A stretch of DNA of 51,184 bases from Oscillospiraceae bacterium (GTDB lineage: Bacteria > Bacillota > Clostridia > Oscillospirales > Oscillospiraceae), in the NCBI GenBank assembly GCA_017538965.1, contig JAFYHU010000068.1, positions 1 through 51,184 on the forward strand. Direction: 5' to 3'. A program made the position numbers and the translations under genes. Under the pieces are notes generated by a model that worked only from the letters and a program-made list of their open reading frames with translations, searched no databases and was not told where the DNA came from. Below, piece by piece: positions 32,342 through 38,599 of the stretch (within the stretch, counting starts at the first letter, position 1; every line of letters starts with the position of its first letter).

Positions 32342-32370
32342 ATTATAACGTCTGAAATCAGAAAACGCAA
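32342..32370 (-). promoter_or_regulatory. Internal promoter at the radical SAM start
   Basis: Minus-strand TTGCGT (32365-32370), 17-bp spacer, TATAAT (32342-32347). A transcript would begin near 32335, three bases before ATG 32332, and would be nearly leaderless. Confidence 0.5.
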
Positions 32371-32418
32371 TATTTTTCATGCATGAGCGAGGTTTGATTT
32401 ATAATCAGTCTGCAGCCC

Positions 32419-33252
32419 TCACGCGCATGAAACGTCCTCTGTGTTCCCTGTCTTTTTCAGCAGCGGCTCAACCTTGTTCTTCCGCAGCAGGAACAGGCCG
32501 ATGGCAGCAAAGACCGCTGCCTGAATGATGGCACTTATCATGTTAGTGTTCTGACTTGACTGGGCAATGACAGCAGAAGAGTCCGTGCCGCTCAGTGCCC
32601 CCTGGACCAGGAAAACCACCGTGTCATGGATTCCGTGAACCAACATGACAAACCACAGGTTTTTGCCGGTGCGGAAGTAGATCGCGCCGAAGTAGATCCC
32701 GGCGCCGCAGGCGCTGCAGGCCTGAATGGCGGCATCGCTGAAGCTGACGCCGGGTCTGAACGTGTTTGCCAGATGAAGGCTGCCGAAGCAGACGCCCGCA
32801 CAGACCACGGCAAGAATGACATGCCCGACCGTATCCTCACCGAAAAACTCATGAAAGGCGTTCTGAAGCAGCCCGCGGAACAGCGTCTCTTCATAGACGC
32901 CGACGCAGATCATCATGAGCACAAAGAGCAGAATGTCGGCTGGCCCCGCAGAGATGCCTTGCCTGCTGGCCAGAAAATTATAAATCGAAGAAAGCACAAT
33001 GTACAATTCCGGAAGGGCCGCCGTCCAGCCTTTTTTCAAAAGAGCCGTGTCAAAACGGCGGTAGATCCACATTTTTTTGAGAATGACGGCTCCCAGCACA
33101 GCCAACGCCGCACACTTGAATTCGATAAGGAAATCAGCCAGGTATTTATTGTTTTTTGCGATACCGTTAAAGATTTCGCCGGTAAAAAAATTGATGGCGA
33201 AGACAGCGGCGACAACAAGAATCGTCAGCAGCAAATTGCGTTTTTTGTTCAT
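32419..33252 (-). CDS. CPBP (CAAX-type) intramembrane metalloprotease
   Basis: A 277-residue membrane protein with about eight helices. The family's catalytic residues are present: EETLFRG (Glu121, Glu122), FGSLHLAN (His160) and HGIHD (His206, Asp210). CPBP proteases serve in bacteriocin maturation, export or self-immunity. In this cluster, between a secreted S41 protease and the radical SAM enzyme, leader removal or immunity is plausible. AAAGGAAA precedes ATG. Confidence 0.9.
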   Translation of the reverse strand: MNKKRNLLLTILVVAAVFAINFFTGEIFNGIAKNNKYLADFLIEFKCAALAVLGAVILKKMWIYRRFDTALLKKGWTAALPELYIVLSSIYNFLASRQGISAGPADILLFVLMMICVGVYEETLFRGLLQNAFHEFFGEDTVGHVILAVVCAGVCFGSLHLANTFRPGVSFSDAAIQACSACGAGIYFGAIYFRTGKNLWFVMLVHGIHDTVVFLVQGALSGTDSSAVIAQSSQNTNMISAIIQAAVFAAIGLFLLRKNKVEPLLKKTGNTEDVSCA

Positions 33253-33288
33253 AAGCGTTTTCCTTTCTTCTGCCGTTTCGAATAAGAA

Positions 33289-35214
33289 TCAGTACAGGCC
33301 ATGGATGTATTCCGTCAGCGCTGCACGGTCATAGAAATGTTCATAATCCTTGATGATGAAGTCCGGTTCGACACCCTGATCCACATCGTAATACGCGCCG
33401 TTCTTCAGGAAAGACATTCTCTTCATACCGGAAATCCTGTAGGAGGTTCCCCAGGCGGTCGTTGCGGCTTCGACCACACAGCTGCCGCCGCCGGAAACCT
33501 TGCCCAGCAGAGCAACCCCGCCATTCGCCTTGAAGGCCCAGGGCACCAGGTTGCCGCAGGAGAAGGAGACCGGAGAAATGAGGCAATAGAGGTTCAGGCC
33601 TCTGTTTGCCAGGGTATCTTCCTCGTTGAATTGGTGATCCAGGTTCACGTCGGCTACGAAATATGAGGTGGTCTGCGCACCGGTAAAGGTATTGGTGAGG
33701 GAGATCTGTGCGGCGCCCAGGAACCAGCCCAGCGTATAGAGAGCGGTAGCCGCGTCTCCGCCGGTGTTGCAGCTCAGATCCAGCACCACATTTTTGATGG
33801 GGCTGTTCTCGCGGGTGATCTGGCGGTGCGCCTCGGCGATGATGCCCACCGTATCAGCCGGCAGCTCTCCGCTCTCCGAAAGCGCATAATAATCCGCATA
33901 TTCGCCGACATCGCCCTCCGTGCGCGTAAAACTGTCAAAGGTCACATAGGCGGTATCGCCAACCTCGTAATAGGGCTGGATTGCTTCAGGATACTTCGCT
34001 CTGGCATTCTGCCTTGTCTGTCCCGTTTGGATACGGGTAAGGATGCTGACGCCATACTCGTTCTCGGGCGCGGATTCTGACAGATAGGATCTGGAAAGGA
34101 AGCCGGAATGGCTGTCATCCATCCAGTACTGTGTCAGTTTTAAGATCGCGCTGTCCGCCTTCCCGGCGTCCGAGTCCAGCAGGTCTTCGATCAGTCCGGT
34201 CTGGCGGAAGTAAAGGTCAAAGTCCTTGATATTGTGCGCATCCTTCAGTCCGTAGAAAGAATCCAGTTCCAGACACAGCTCCCTGTACCCATAATCGATC
34301 AGTGCCTCGCTTCGCGGTGCCGTGGGAGCGGAATAATACTTGATCCCGAGACCGCTGGCCACCTCTCGCTCGAACTTGTCAACGATAGCCGCCCCTTCCG
34401 GCGATTGTCTCAGTTCCTCGAACAGTATGCTCTTCCTCTCTTCCTGTGTGCCCTGGAATGTCTGATACCTTTCAAGCAGTTCCGGCGTCATCAGCCCGGC
34501 CAAACTCAGATTTTTGTTGAAATCCTCTACGGGGTGCGTCATTTTACTGATACTGTTGACAAAAATGCCCTCGCCGTTGAAATAGACGCCGACACCGATC
34601 GGGGCGAAAGAAAACGCGGCAAGCGTCTGCAGCGGAACCAGATGCTTCCCGTCCTGTGCAATCATCCGGATGCCGTATCCGTCCAGGTCCAGGACCGTGT
34701 AATCTCCGTAGAGGTTGCGCCCTTCGATGCGCTGCAGCAGGAAGGGCTGTCCGTTTTTGTCCTCCTCCGCGAACATGCTGACATCCATGTAGCTCCCGTT
34801 CGTCCGCTGGTGGAAGGCTATATAATCCTCATAGCTGATCCTGTCCTTCTCGAAATCAGCCTCCATGGTATATCCGTTCTCCCGCGTGAGGATGACTTTG
34901 TTTTCGTCTTCCTGCACCTCGCAGCTTACCTGAAACCCGCGGTAACTCATATCCTTTTCTGCGTCATAGATATAGCTCATGAGCCCTGCCCAGTCTTTCA
35001 GATCCACATAGGGCAGGTCCTCCGCGCCGTCCGTGAAATACAGGGGAAAATCCTCGTCCCAGATGTTATCCTGCGTATAAACATAGACAGGAAATGTTTT
35101 CCCTTCAATCTGAGGAACATCCTCAGACTCTTCCGCCGCCGCTGCGGCTGTGCAGCCCAGCAGCATGGAAAGGATGGTCAGAATCGTCAGCAGGCGTTTC
35201 ATTTTTTTCTTCAT
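33289..35214 (-). CDS. Exported S41-family peptidase
   Basis: A 641-residue protein with a signal sequence whose end, MLLGCTAAAA, could be a lipobox (Cys21). The N-terminal 350 residues are beta-rich with no domain I can name. The tail-specific protease core follows (about 400-641): VVLDLSCNTGGDAATA near 480, the nucleophile region SFSCGNLVPWA (Ser near 552), and the basic partner in LLGKVSGGGSCVVEA (Lys near 570). No PDZ domain is evident. It is the first gene after the cluster promoter and lies 36 bp before the CPBP protease gene, so it probably acts outside the cell on the peptide product or its leader. Confidence 0.85.
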   Translation of the reverse strand: MKKKMKRLLTILTILSMLLGCTAAAAAEESEDVPQIEGKTFPVYVYTQDNIWDEDFPLYFTDGAEDLPYVDLKDWAGLMSYIYDAEKDMSYRGFQVSCEVQEDENKVILTRENGYTMEADFEKDRISYEDYIAFHQRTNGSYMDVSMFAEEDKNGQPFLLQRIEGRNLYGDYTVLDLDGYGIRMIAQDGKHLVPLQTLAAFSFAPIGVGVYFNGEGIFVNSISKMTHPVEDFNKNLSLAGLMTPELLERYQTFQGTQEERKSILFEELRQSPEGAAIVDKFEREVASGLGIKYYSAPTAPRSEALIDYGYRELCLELDSFYGLKDAHNIKDFDLYFRQTGLIEDLLDSDAGKADSAILKLTQYWMDDSHSGFLSRSYLSESAPENEYGVSILTRIQTGQTRQNARAKYPEAIQPYYEVGDTAYVTFDSFTRTEGDVGEYADYYALSESGELPADTVGIIAEAHRQITRENSPIKNVVLDLSCNTGGDAATALYTLGWFLGAAQISLTNTFTGAQTTSYFVADVNLDHQFNEEDTLANRGLNLYCLISPVSFSCGNLVPWAFKANGGVALLGKVSGGGSCVVEAATTAWGTSYRISGMKRMSFLKNGAYYDVDQGVEPDFIIKDYEHFYDRAALTEYIHGLY

Positions 35215-35286
35215 GTTTTTGCTCCTTCCGCTATGTTTTTTCTCTGTGTTCTGACAGTTGTTGAGTCAACGCATTCATAATAAAAT

Positions 35287-35315
35287 ATTATAATGGACAA
35301 TCCCGGACCATGCAA
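35287..35315 (-). promoter_or_regulatory. Sigma-A promoter of the RiPP cluster
   Basis: Minus-strand TTGCAT (35310-35315), 17-bp spacer, TATAAT (35287-35292), about 73 bp before the S41 start. Confidence 0.75.
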
Positions 35316-35558
35316 CAGGAATTATTTGCATTTCGCGCAGGCGGAGCAGACACAGGCGGGCGAACGGTCCGGCCGCGGAGCGGAAGCCCGCGAGGCAGTG
35401 CCACCGATGCAGGGATGACCGCGGGGCGATTAGCACCGACACCCCGACCGAAGCACCAGCCTACCTTTTATGCAACACGTAGGGAGCCATGCCCTCATGG
35501 CTCCGTACCAGCCTATGACCCGCACCCAGCTCCCCCATCAACGCACCAACACTCCCCA

Positions 35559-35712
35559 ACGATAAAGCGCGGCGCAGTGGCCCCGAGCGAGGGACCACCT
35601 GCCCTGCCGCGCCATTGCAGACTCTGAAGACGGGCGCTCGTCCACCGCCCAGCAAAGAAACGCGGCCGAGGACCAGCTTCCCCAAAGAAGATAAGCCTCC
35701 CCCGGCCGCGCT
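35559..35712 (+). repeat. Mosaic repeat unit, copy B
   Basis: Same unit as 23842-23994 and 36264-36415. Likeness to copy A continues upstream to about 35425, including the GTAGGGAGCCATGCC hairpin at 35480-35505. It ends about 60 bp before the toxin promoter, just as copy C does before its own. Confidence 0.8.
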
Positions 35713-35773
35713 GCACAGCGCACAGACGCCACCTGGCGGGCGGGCGCAGGAACTGAAAAGCATTTTCTTATCC

Positions 35774-35802
35774 TTGACAGCACTCTGCTTATCCAGTACA
35801 AT
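35774..35802 (+). promoter_or_regulatory. Sigma-A promoter of small toxin-like gene 1
   Basis: TTGACA (35774-35779), 17-bp spacer, TACAAT (35797-35802). The same promoter with 17-bp spacing occurs at copy 2 (36476-36504). Confidence 0.85.
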
Positions 35803-35927
35803 AGCCTTGTCCCGAAAGGGACGGGATGAAGAGCACAACAGGCTTGGCAACGTCGTCGCAAGCTGCACATCCATTCGCTTCCGGCAGGCTTGCCGAAAGC
35901 TCAGTCGCTTCGCTGCTCCTCCTCTTT

Positions 35928-35967
35928 CAGATCAAACCCACTTCGTTGGGCTTTGATCTGATTTTTT
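35928..35967 (+). terminator. Intrinsic terminator within the toxin-1 leader
   Basis: CAGATCAAACCCA pairs with TGGGCTTTGATCTG (one bulged C) and is followed by ATTTTTT, 16 bp before the small gene's start. It lies in a stretch of about 130 bp that copy 2 lacks. It should end most sense transcripts before the toxin frame. Confidence 0.75.
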
Positions 35968-35983
35968 ACTGGAGGGATGGACG

Positions 35984-36085
35984 ATGCGCATAACCTTTCA
36001 CGTGCGGAAGTACTCGGTGACTATCATCATCAGGGAAACCCAGAAGGGCCGCACCGAAAAAAACAACCGCCACTCGGGCAAGTGA
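35984..36085 (+). CDS. Small basic/hydrophobic peptide, probable type I toxin (copy 1)
   Basis: A 33-residue peptide starting MRITFHVRKYSVTIII and ending RHSGK, with GGAGGG 7 nt before ATG. Comparison with copy 2 at 36587 shows mostly synonymous changes in this frame over the first 16 codons (ATA/ATT, CAC/CAT, CGG/CGA), while the overlapping frame from the ATG at 35977 would suffer replacements; the MRITF frame is therefore the protein. A strand-like hydrophobic middle and basic ends suggest membrane or nucleic-acid contact. A convergent promoter makes an antisense RNA over its 3' end, the layout of type I toxin-antitoxin genes. Toxicity is inferred, not shown. Confidence 0.7.
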   Translation: MRITFHVRKYSVTIIIRETQKGRTEKNNRHSGK

Positions 36086-36161
36086 CAGTTGTTTCTGCGG
36101 TCCTTTGATCGCATTTCACTAATCTTGTTTTGAGGAGCAGCCGCAAAGTCGTTGCTCTTCA
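36056..36161 (-). ncRNA. Antisense RNA to small toxin-like gene 1
   Basis: Promoter on the minus strand: TTGACA (36190-36195), 16-bp spacer, TATAAT (36168-36173). The RNA would start near 36161 and end at a terminator inside the toxin frame: AACAACTGTCACT, loop, AGTGGCGGTTGTT, then TTTTTTC (to about 36056). It would be about 105 nt and overlap the last 30 bases of the coding region and the 3' untranslated part of the sense RNA. Confidence 0.75.
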
Positions 36162-36167
36162 TTTCCT

Positions 36168-36195
36168 ATTATAGGGATTTTGCGAAAGTTGTCAA
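36168..36195 (-). promoter_or_regulatory. Antisense promoter at toxin locus 1
   Basis: TTGACA-16-TATAAT on the minus strand, both boxes at full consensus, stronger than the sense promoter's -10 (TACAAT). Confidence 0.85.
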
Positions 36196-36263
36196 GAATG
36201 ATTTTTCATCCTCCGAGCAGTCAGAGTAACGAAAATGCCAATCAGGGAACTGTCCTTTGATTG

Positions 36264-36415
36264 ACGATAAAGCGCGGCGCAGTGGCTCCGAGCGAGGGAC
36301 CAGCTCCCCTTCCGCGCCATTGCAGAAGCTAAAGACGGGCGTCGTCCCGCACCCACGAACGAACCGCGGCCGAGGACCAGCTTCCCCAAGAAAGAGAAGA
36401 CTCCCCGGCCGCGCT
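36264..36415 (+). repeat. Mosaic repeat unit, copy C
   Basis: Same core as copies A and B, from ACGATAAAGCGCGGCGCAG to CCCGGCCGCGCTGCG. Followed by the palindrome GGGGCGCCCGCGGGCGCCCC at 36427-36446 and then the promoter of toxin-like gene 2. Confidence 0.8.
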
Positions 36416-36475
36416 GCGCCGCAACGGGGCGCCCGCGGGCGCCCCGGCGCAACAGCTAAAAGCATTTTCTTGTCC

Positions 36476-36504
36476 TTGACTGTCCACTGCTTATCCAGTA
36501 CAAT
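36476..36504 (+). promoter_or_regulatory. Sigma-A promoter of small toxin-like gene 2
   Basis: TTGACT (36476-36481), 17-bp spacer, TACAAT (36499-36504); spacer nearly identical to that of copy 1. Confidence 0.82.
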
Positions 36505-36586
36505 AGCCTTGTCCCGCAAGGGATGGGATGAAGAGCACAACAGGCTTGGCGGCTGTTCCTACTCTCCGAAAGGGGGGGGATGGACG

Positions 36587-36715
36587 ATGCGCATTACCTT
36601 TCATGTGCGAAAGTACTCGGTGACTATCATCATCAAGGAAACACACAAGAAGGATCGCAGCGAAAAAAACGACCGCCACTCTGATGTGCTTCCCGTCAAG
36701 CAGACAGCGAAATAA
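36587..36715 (+). pseudogene. Small toxin-like gene, copy 2, interrupted by the IS3 element
   Basis: Starts MRITFHVRKYSVTIIIKETH like copy 1, with a G-rich ribosome-binding site. After RHS (codon 32) the frame enters the IS left end and picks up a foreign tail (DVLPVKQTAK), giving 42 residues. The original last codons (GCC AAG TGA) and the antisense gene lie beyond the IS at 38441. The peptide is almost complete, so it may still be made, but its antisense partner has been moved 1.76 kb away. Confidence 0.78.
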
Positions 36716-36752
36716 TTAAAAGAAAGTTCACAGCGCTACGGCGCTGTGGCAA

Positions 36753-36797
36753 CCACAGATTCCGATCGGATGCATCGCAGCCAATCGGAATCTGTGG
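36753..36797 (+). terminator. Hairpin at the IS left end
   Basis: CCACAGATTCCGAT and ATCGGAATCTGTGG pair around 17 nt, followed on the plus strand by TTTTATG. It would stop plus-strand transcription, such as that from the toxin promoter, from running into the transposase genes. Confidence 0.6.
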
Positions 36798-36799
36798 TT

Positions 36800-37549
36800 T
36801 TATGCCGCTAAATATTGAGCGTACTTCTCCATTGGCGTAAGGATTCCAAGATTGCGCTGCACGCGCCTGCTGTTATAATAACGGATGTAATTCTCAATCA
36901 TGGCAACCAACTCTTTCTTGCTGGTGAAACGCCTTCCATAATAACGTTCGCGTTTTAAGATTCCCCAAAAGCCCTCCATTGGCCCGTTGTCAATGCACTT
37001 GGCTACGCGAGACATGCTCTGCGTCATGCCGGCTTTCTCCAGCTTGTGGTGGAATATGCGATTGGTGTATTGGAAGCCTCTGTCACTGTGAAAAAGAGGA
37101 TGCGCATCTGGATTCGCTTTTATTGCGCGGTCAAAGGTCTTGTAGACTAACGGATTGTCGTTATGATCACTGATCACATGTGCAACAATGCGACGGTCAC
37201 AGAGATCCAGGATTGCGCTGAGATAGATTTTGTGAACCACAATACCATCATACCACTTGAACTCTGTCACATCCGTCAGCCATTTCTCGTTCGGTCTGTC
37301 CGCATAGAATTGGCGATTAAGGAGATTCTCAGCTATATACTGAGGATTCTTTGCTCGCCGCGTACAGCCACGGTTCTCGTACTTGATAGTAGATTTGATG
37401 TTTTTTGCCCGGCAGATTCGCAGGACGCGCTTGTCGTTTACATGGATACTATGATCATGCCGGAGATCATCGTTGATACGTCGATAGCCCTTATCCGGAC
37501 TCTCCATATGGATCTTCTCAATTTTCTCCGCAATCTGTTCATTTTCCAT
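36800..37549 (-). CDS. IS3-family transposase OrfB (DDE integrase)
   Basis: The catalytic half of the transposase. From its first ATG it is 249 residues, but the same frame continues upstream (GYPIEESCKLL, ISRAAYHHW) to the slip site at 37726-37732, which is the usual start of the family's HTH_21 region. The rve core has the DDE triad: Asp in WLTDVTEF, Asp in HSDRGFQYT, Glu in MEGFWGILKRE. The C-terminus (YYNSRRVQRNLGILTPMEKY) is the typical family ending. Most likely made as an OrfAB fusion by -1 frameshifting. Confidence 0.93.
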   Translation of the reverse strand: MENEQIAEKIEKIHMESPDKGYRRINDDLRHDHSIHVNDKRVLRICRAKNIKSTIKYENRGCTRRAKNPQYIAENLLNRQFYADRPNEKWLTDVTEFKWYDGIVVHKIYLSAILDLCDRRIVAHVISDHNDNPLVYKTFDRAIKANPDAHPLFHSDRGFQYTNRIFHHKLEKAGMTQSMSRVAKCIDNGPMEGFWGILKRERYYGRRFTSKKELVAMIENYIRYYNSRRVQRNLGILTPMEKYAQYLAA

Positions 37550-37686
37550 TGTTCTTCTGCTCTGTTTTCCCGACGCCCAATGGTGGTATGCTGCCCTCGA
37601 GATGTGAAGAAGTTTACAGGACTCTTCAATGGGATATCCTTTCTCAGCATGGCATTCCTGAACAGATCGGTACAGATGAGACTGCC

Positions 37687-38376
37687 TTACTTGTGAAAGG
37701 CATCCCTCCTCTCGATTTCGTCCAATTTTTTTAGCAGATCACGCTCCATTTCTGTCAGATACAGCTGATGCTTAAGCTTTTCTATCTCAATCTTGGCAGC
37801 TTCCAGTTCGGACCGTGGCTCTTGATCTTTCTTTCGCTTTCCACGCCTATCCTCAAGTCCAGCCTCTCCAAGCTCTTCAAATCGTAACGTCCATGAACGA
37901 ATCTGTGAATAGCTAACACCGTATTTGAGTGCCGTTTCACCGTAGTTTCTCCCCGACCCTAAACAGGCCTTTACCATCTCCACGCGTTCTTCTTTCGTGG
38001 TTTTTCGTCCCTGTGTCATGTAGCTTCCGCCTCCTCGCTTCGTCTTGGCGCAAATAGCTCCATGAGCATTATACTCCTGAATCCACCTTAGTAGTTGAAC
38101 TTTTGCTCTGATTTTATATTTTTTACAGATTGCCGCCAAACTCCCCAATCCGGACAGGTAATCCATTACGGCCTGATTCCTGATTTCCGTACTATAGCTT
38201 TTATTCTTTTGCTTTGTGAGCCCATCTATCCCTTCCATTTCATAATAACGAATCCATTCCTGGAAGGTTGATAAGTGGACACCGGCCAATTCTGCAGCAT
38301 GCCGCTGACTCAATTCACCGTTTATAAAGCGCTTAACGATATTATACTTTTCTTCTGCGCTTAATTTCTTTGACAT
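37687..38376 (-). CDS. IS3-family transposase OrfA (two helix-turn-helix domains)
   Basis: A 229-residue DNA-binding subunit. An N-terminal HTH (SAEEKYNIVKRFINGE, RHAAELAGVHLSTFQEWIR) is followed by a second (ERVEMVKACLGSGRNYGET, YGVSYSQIRSWTLRFEELG) and a coiled coil (LEAAKIEIEKLKHQLYLTE). Most IS3 OrfA proteins are about 100-170 residues with one HTH; this is the longer double form. ATG 38376 is preceded by GGGGG. It ends 45 bp downstream of the A7 slip site, overlapping the OrfB frame. Confidence 0.9.
   Translation of the reverse strand: MSKKLSAEEKYNIVKRFINGELSQRHAAELAGVHLSTFQEWIRYYEMEGIDGLTKQKNKSYSTEIRNQAVMDYLSGLGSLAAICKKYKIRAKVQLLRWIQEYNAHGAICAKTKRGGGSYMTQGRKTTKEERVEMVKACLGSGRNYGETALKYGVSYSQIRSWTLRFEELGEAGLEDRRGKRKKDQEPRSELEAAKIEIEKLKHQLYLTEMERDLLKKLDEIERRDAFHK
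37726..37732 (-). other. Programmed -1 frameshift site (A7)
   Basis: Minus strand reads CTA AAA AAA TTG in the OrfA frame: an A-AAA-AAA heptamer. A -1 slip continues as ATT GGA CGA and joins the OrfB frame without meeting a stop. Confidence 0.8.
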
Positions 38377-38440
38377 AAAAAATCCCCCTATGATGACAGT
38401 TTTGTTTTTCACTGTCTTTCATAGAGGGAGCATATCACTC

Positions 38441-38525
38441 GGCCAAGTGACGGTGGTTTCTGCAGTCCTTAGACTGCAAAGCTATTTAACTTACTGAGGA
38501 GCAGCCGCAAAGTCGTTGCTCTTCA
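38441..38525 (-). ncRNA. Displaced antisense RNA of toxin locus 2
   Basis: Sequence from GGCCAAGTGACGG to GTTGCTCTTCATTTCC matches the antisense region of locus 1. The promoter is intact on the minus strand (TTGACA at 38554-38559, 16-bp spacer, TATAAT at 38532-38537). Because the IS interrupts the terminator hairpin, transcripts would run on into the IS right end toward OrfA. Confidence 0.7.
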
Positions 38526-38574
38526 TTTCCTATTATAAGCCTTTTACCAATCTTGTCAAGAATGATTTTTGCTC

Positions 38575-38599
38575 AACACAGAGAACCGTCCCTCGTGTT
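38575..38599 (-). repeat. 25-bp inverted repeat, copy 2
   Basis: Minus strand AACACGAGGGACGG, then TTCTCTGTGTT. It directly follows the stop codon of the large secreted-protein gene; copy 1 lies inside the end of the GNAT gene. Confidence 0.75.

Larger units (their letters stand above)
36682..38437 (-). mobile_element. Complete IS3-family insertion sequence
   Basis: Ends are imperfect inverted repeats: TGATGTGCTTCCC with AGACAG further in at the left, and TGATATGCTCCCT with AGACAG at the right (read inward). The target CTC is duplicated at 36679-36681 and 38438-38440. Joining the flanks at CTC restores the small toxin gene end and its antisense region as seen in the intact copy 1. Two overlapping frames with a DDE domain and an A7 slip site complete the picture. 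At 1756 bp it is long for the family because OrfA is large. Confidence 0.93.

Noticed and set aside
35977-36112. Alternative frame MDDAHNLSRAEV in the toxin-1 transcript
   Set aside because: Its ATG touches the ribosome-binding site, and comparison with copy 2 gives amino-acid changes (N/Y, R/C, E/K) where the MRITF frame has silent ones.
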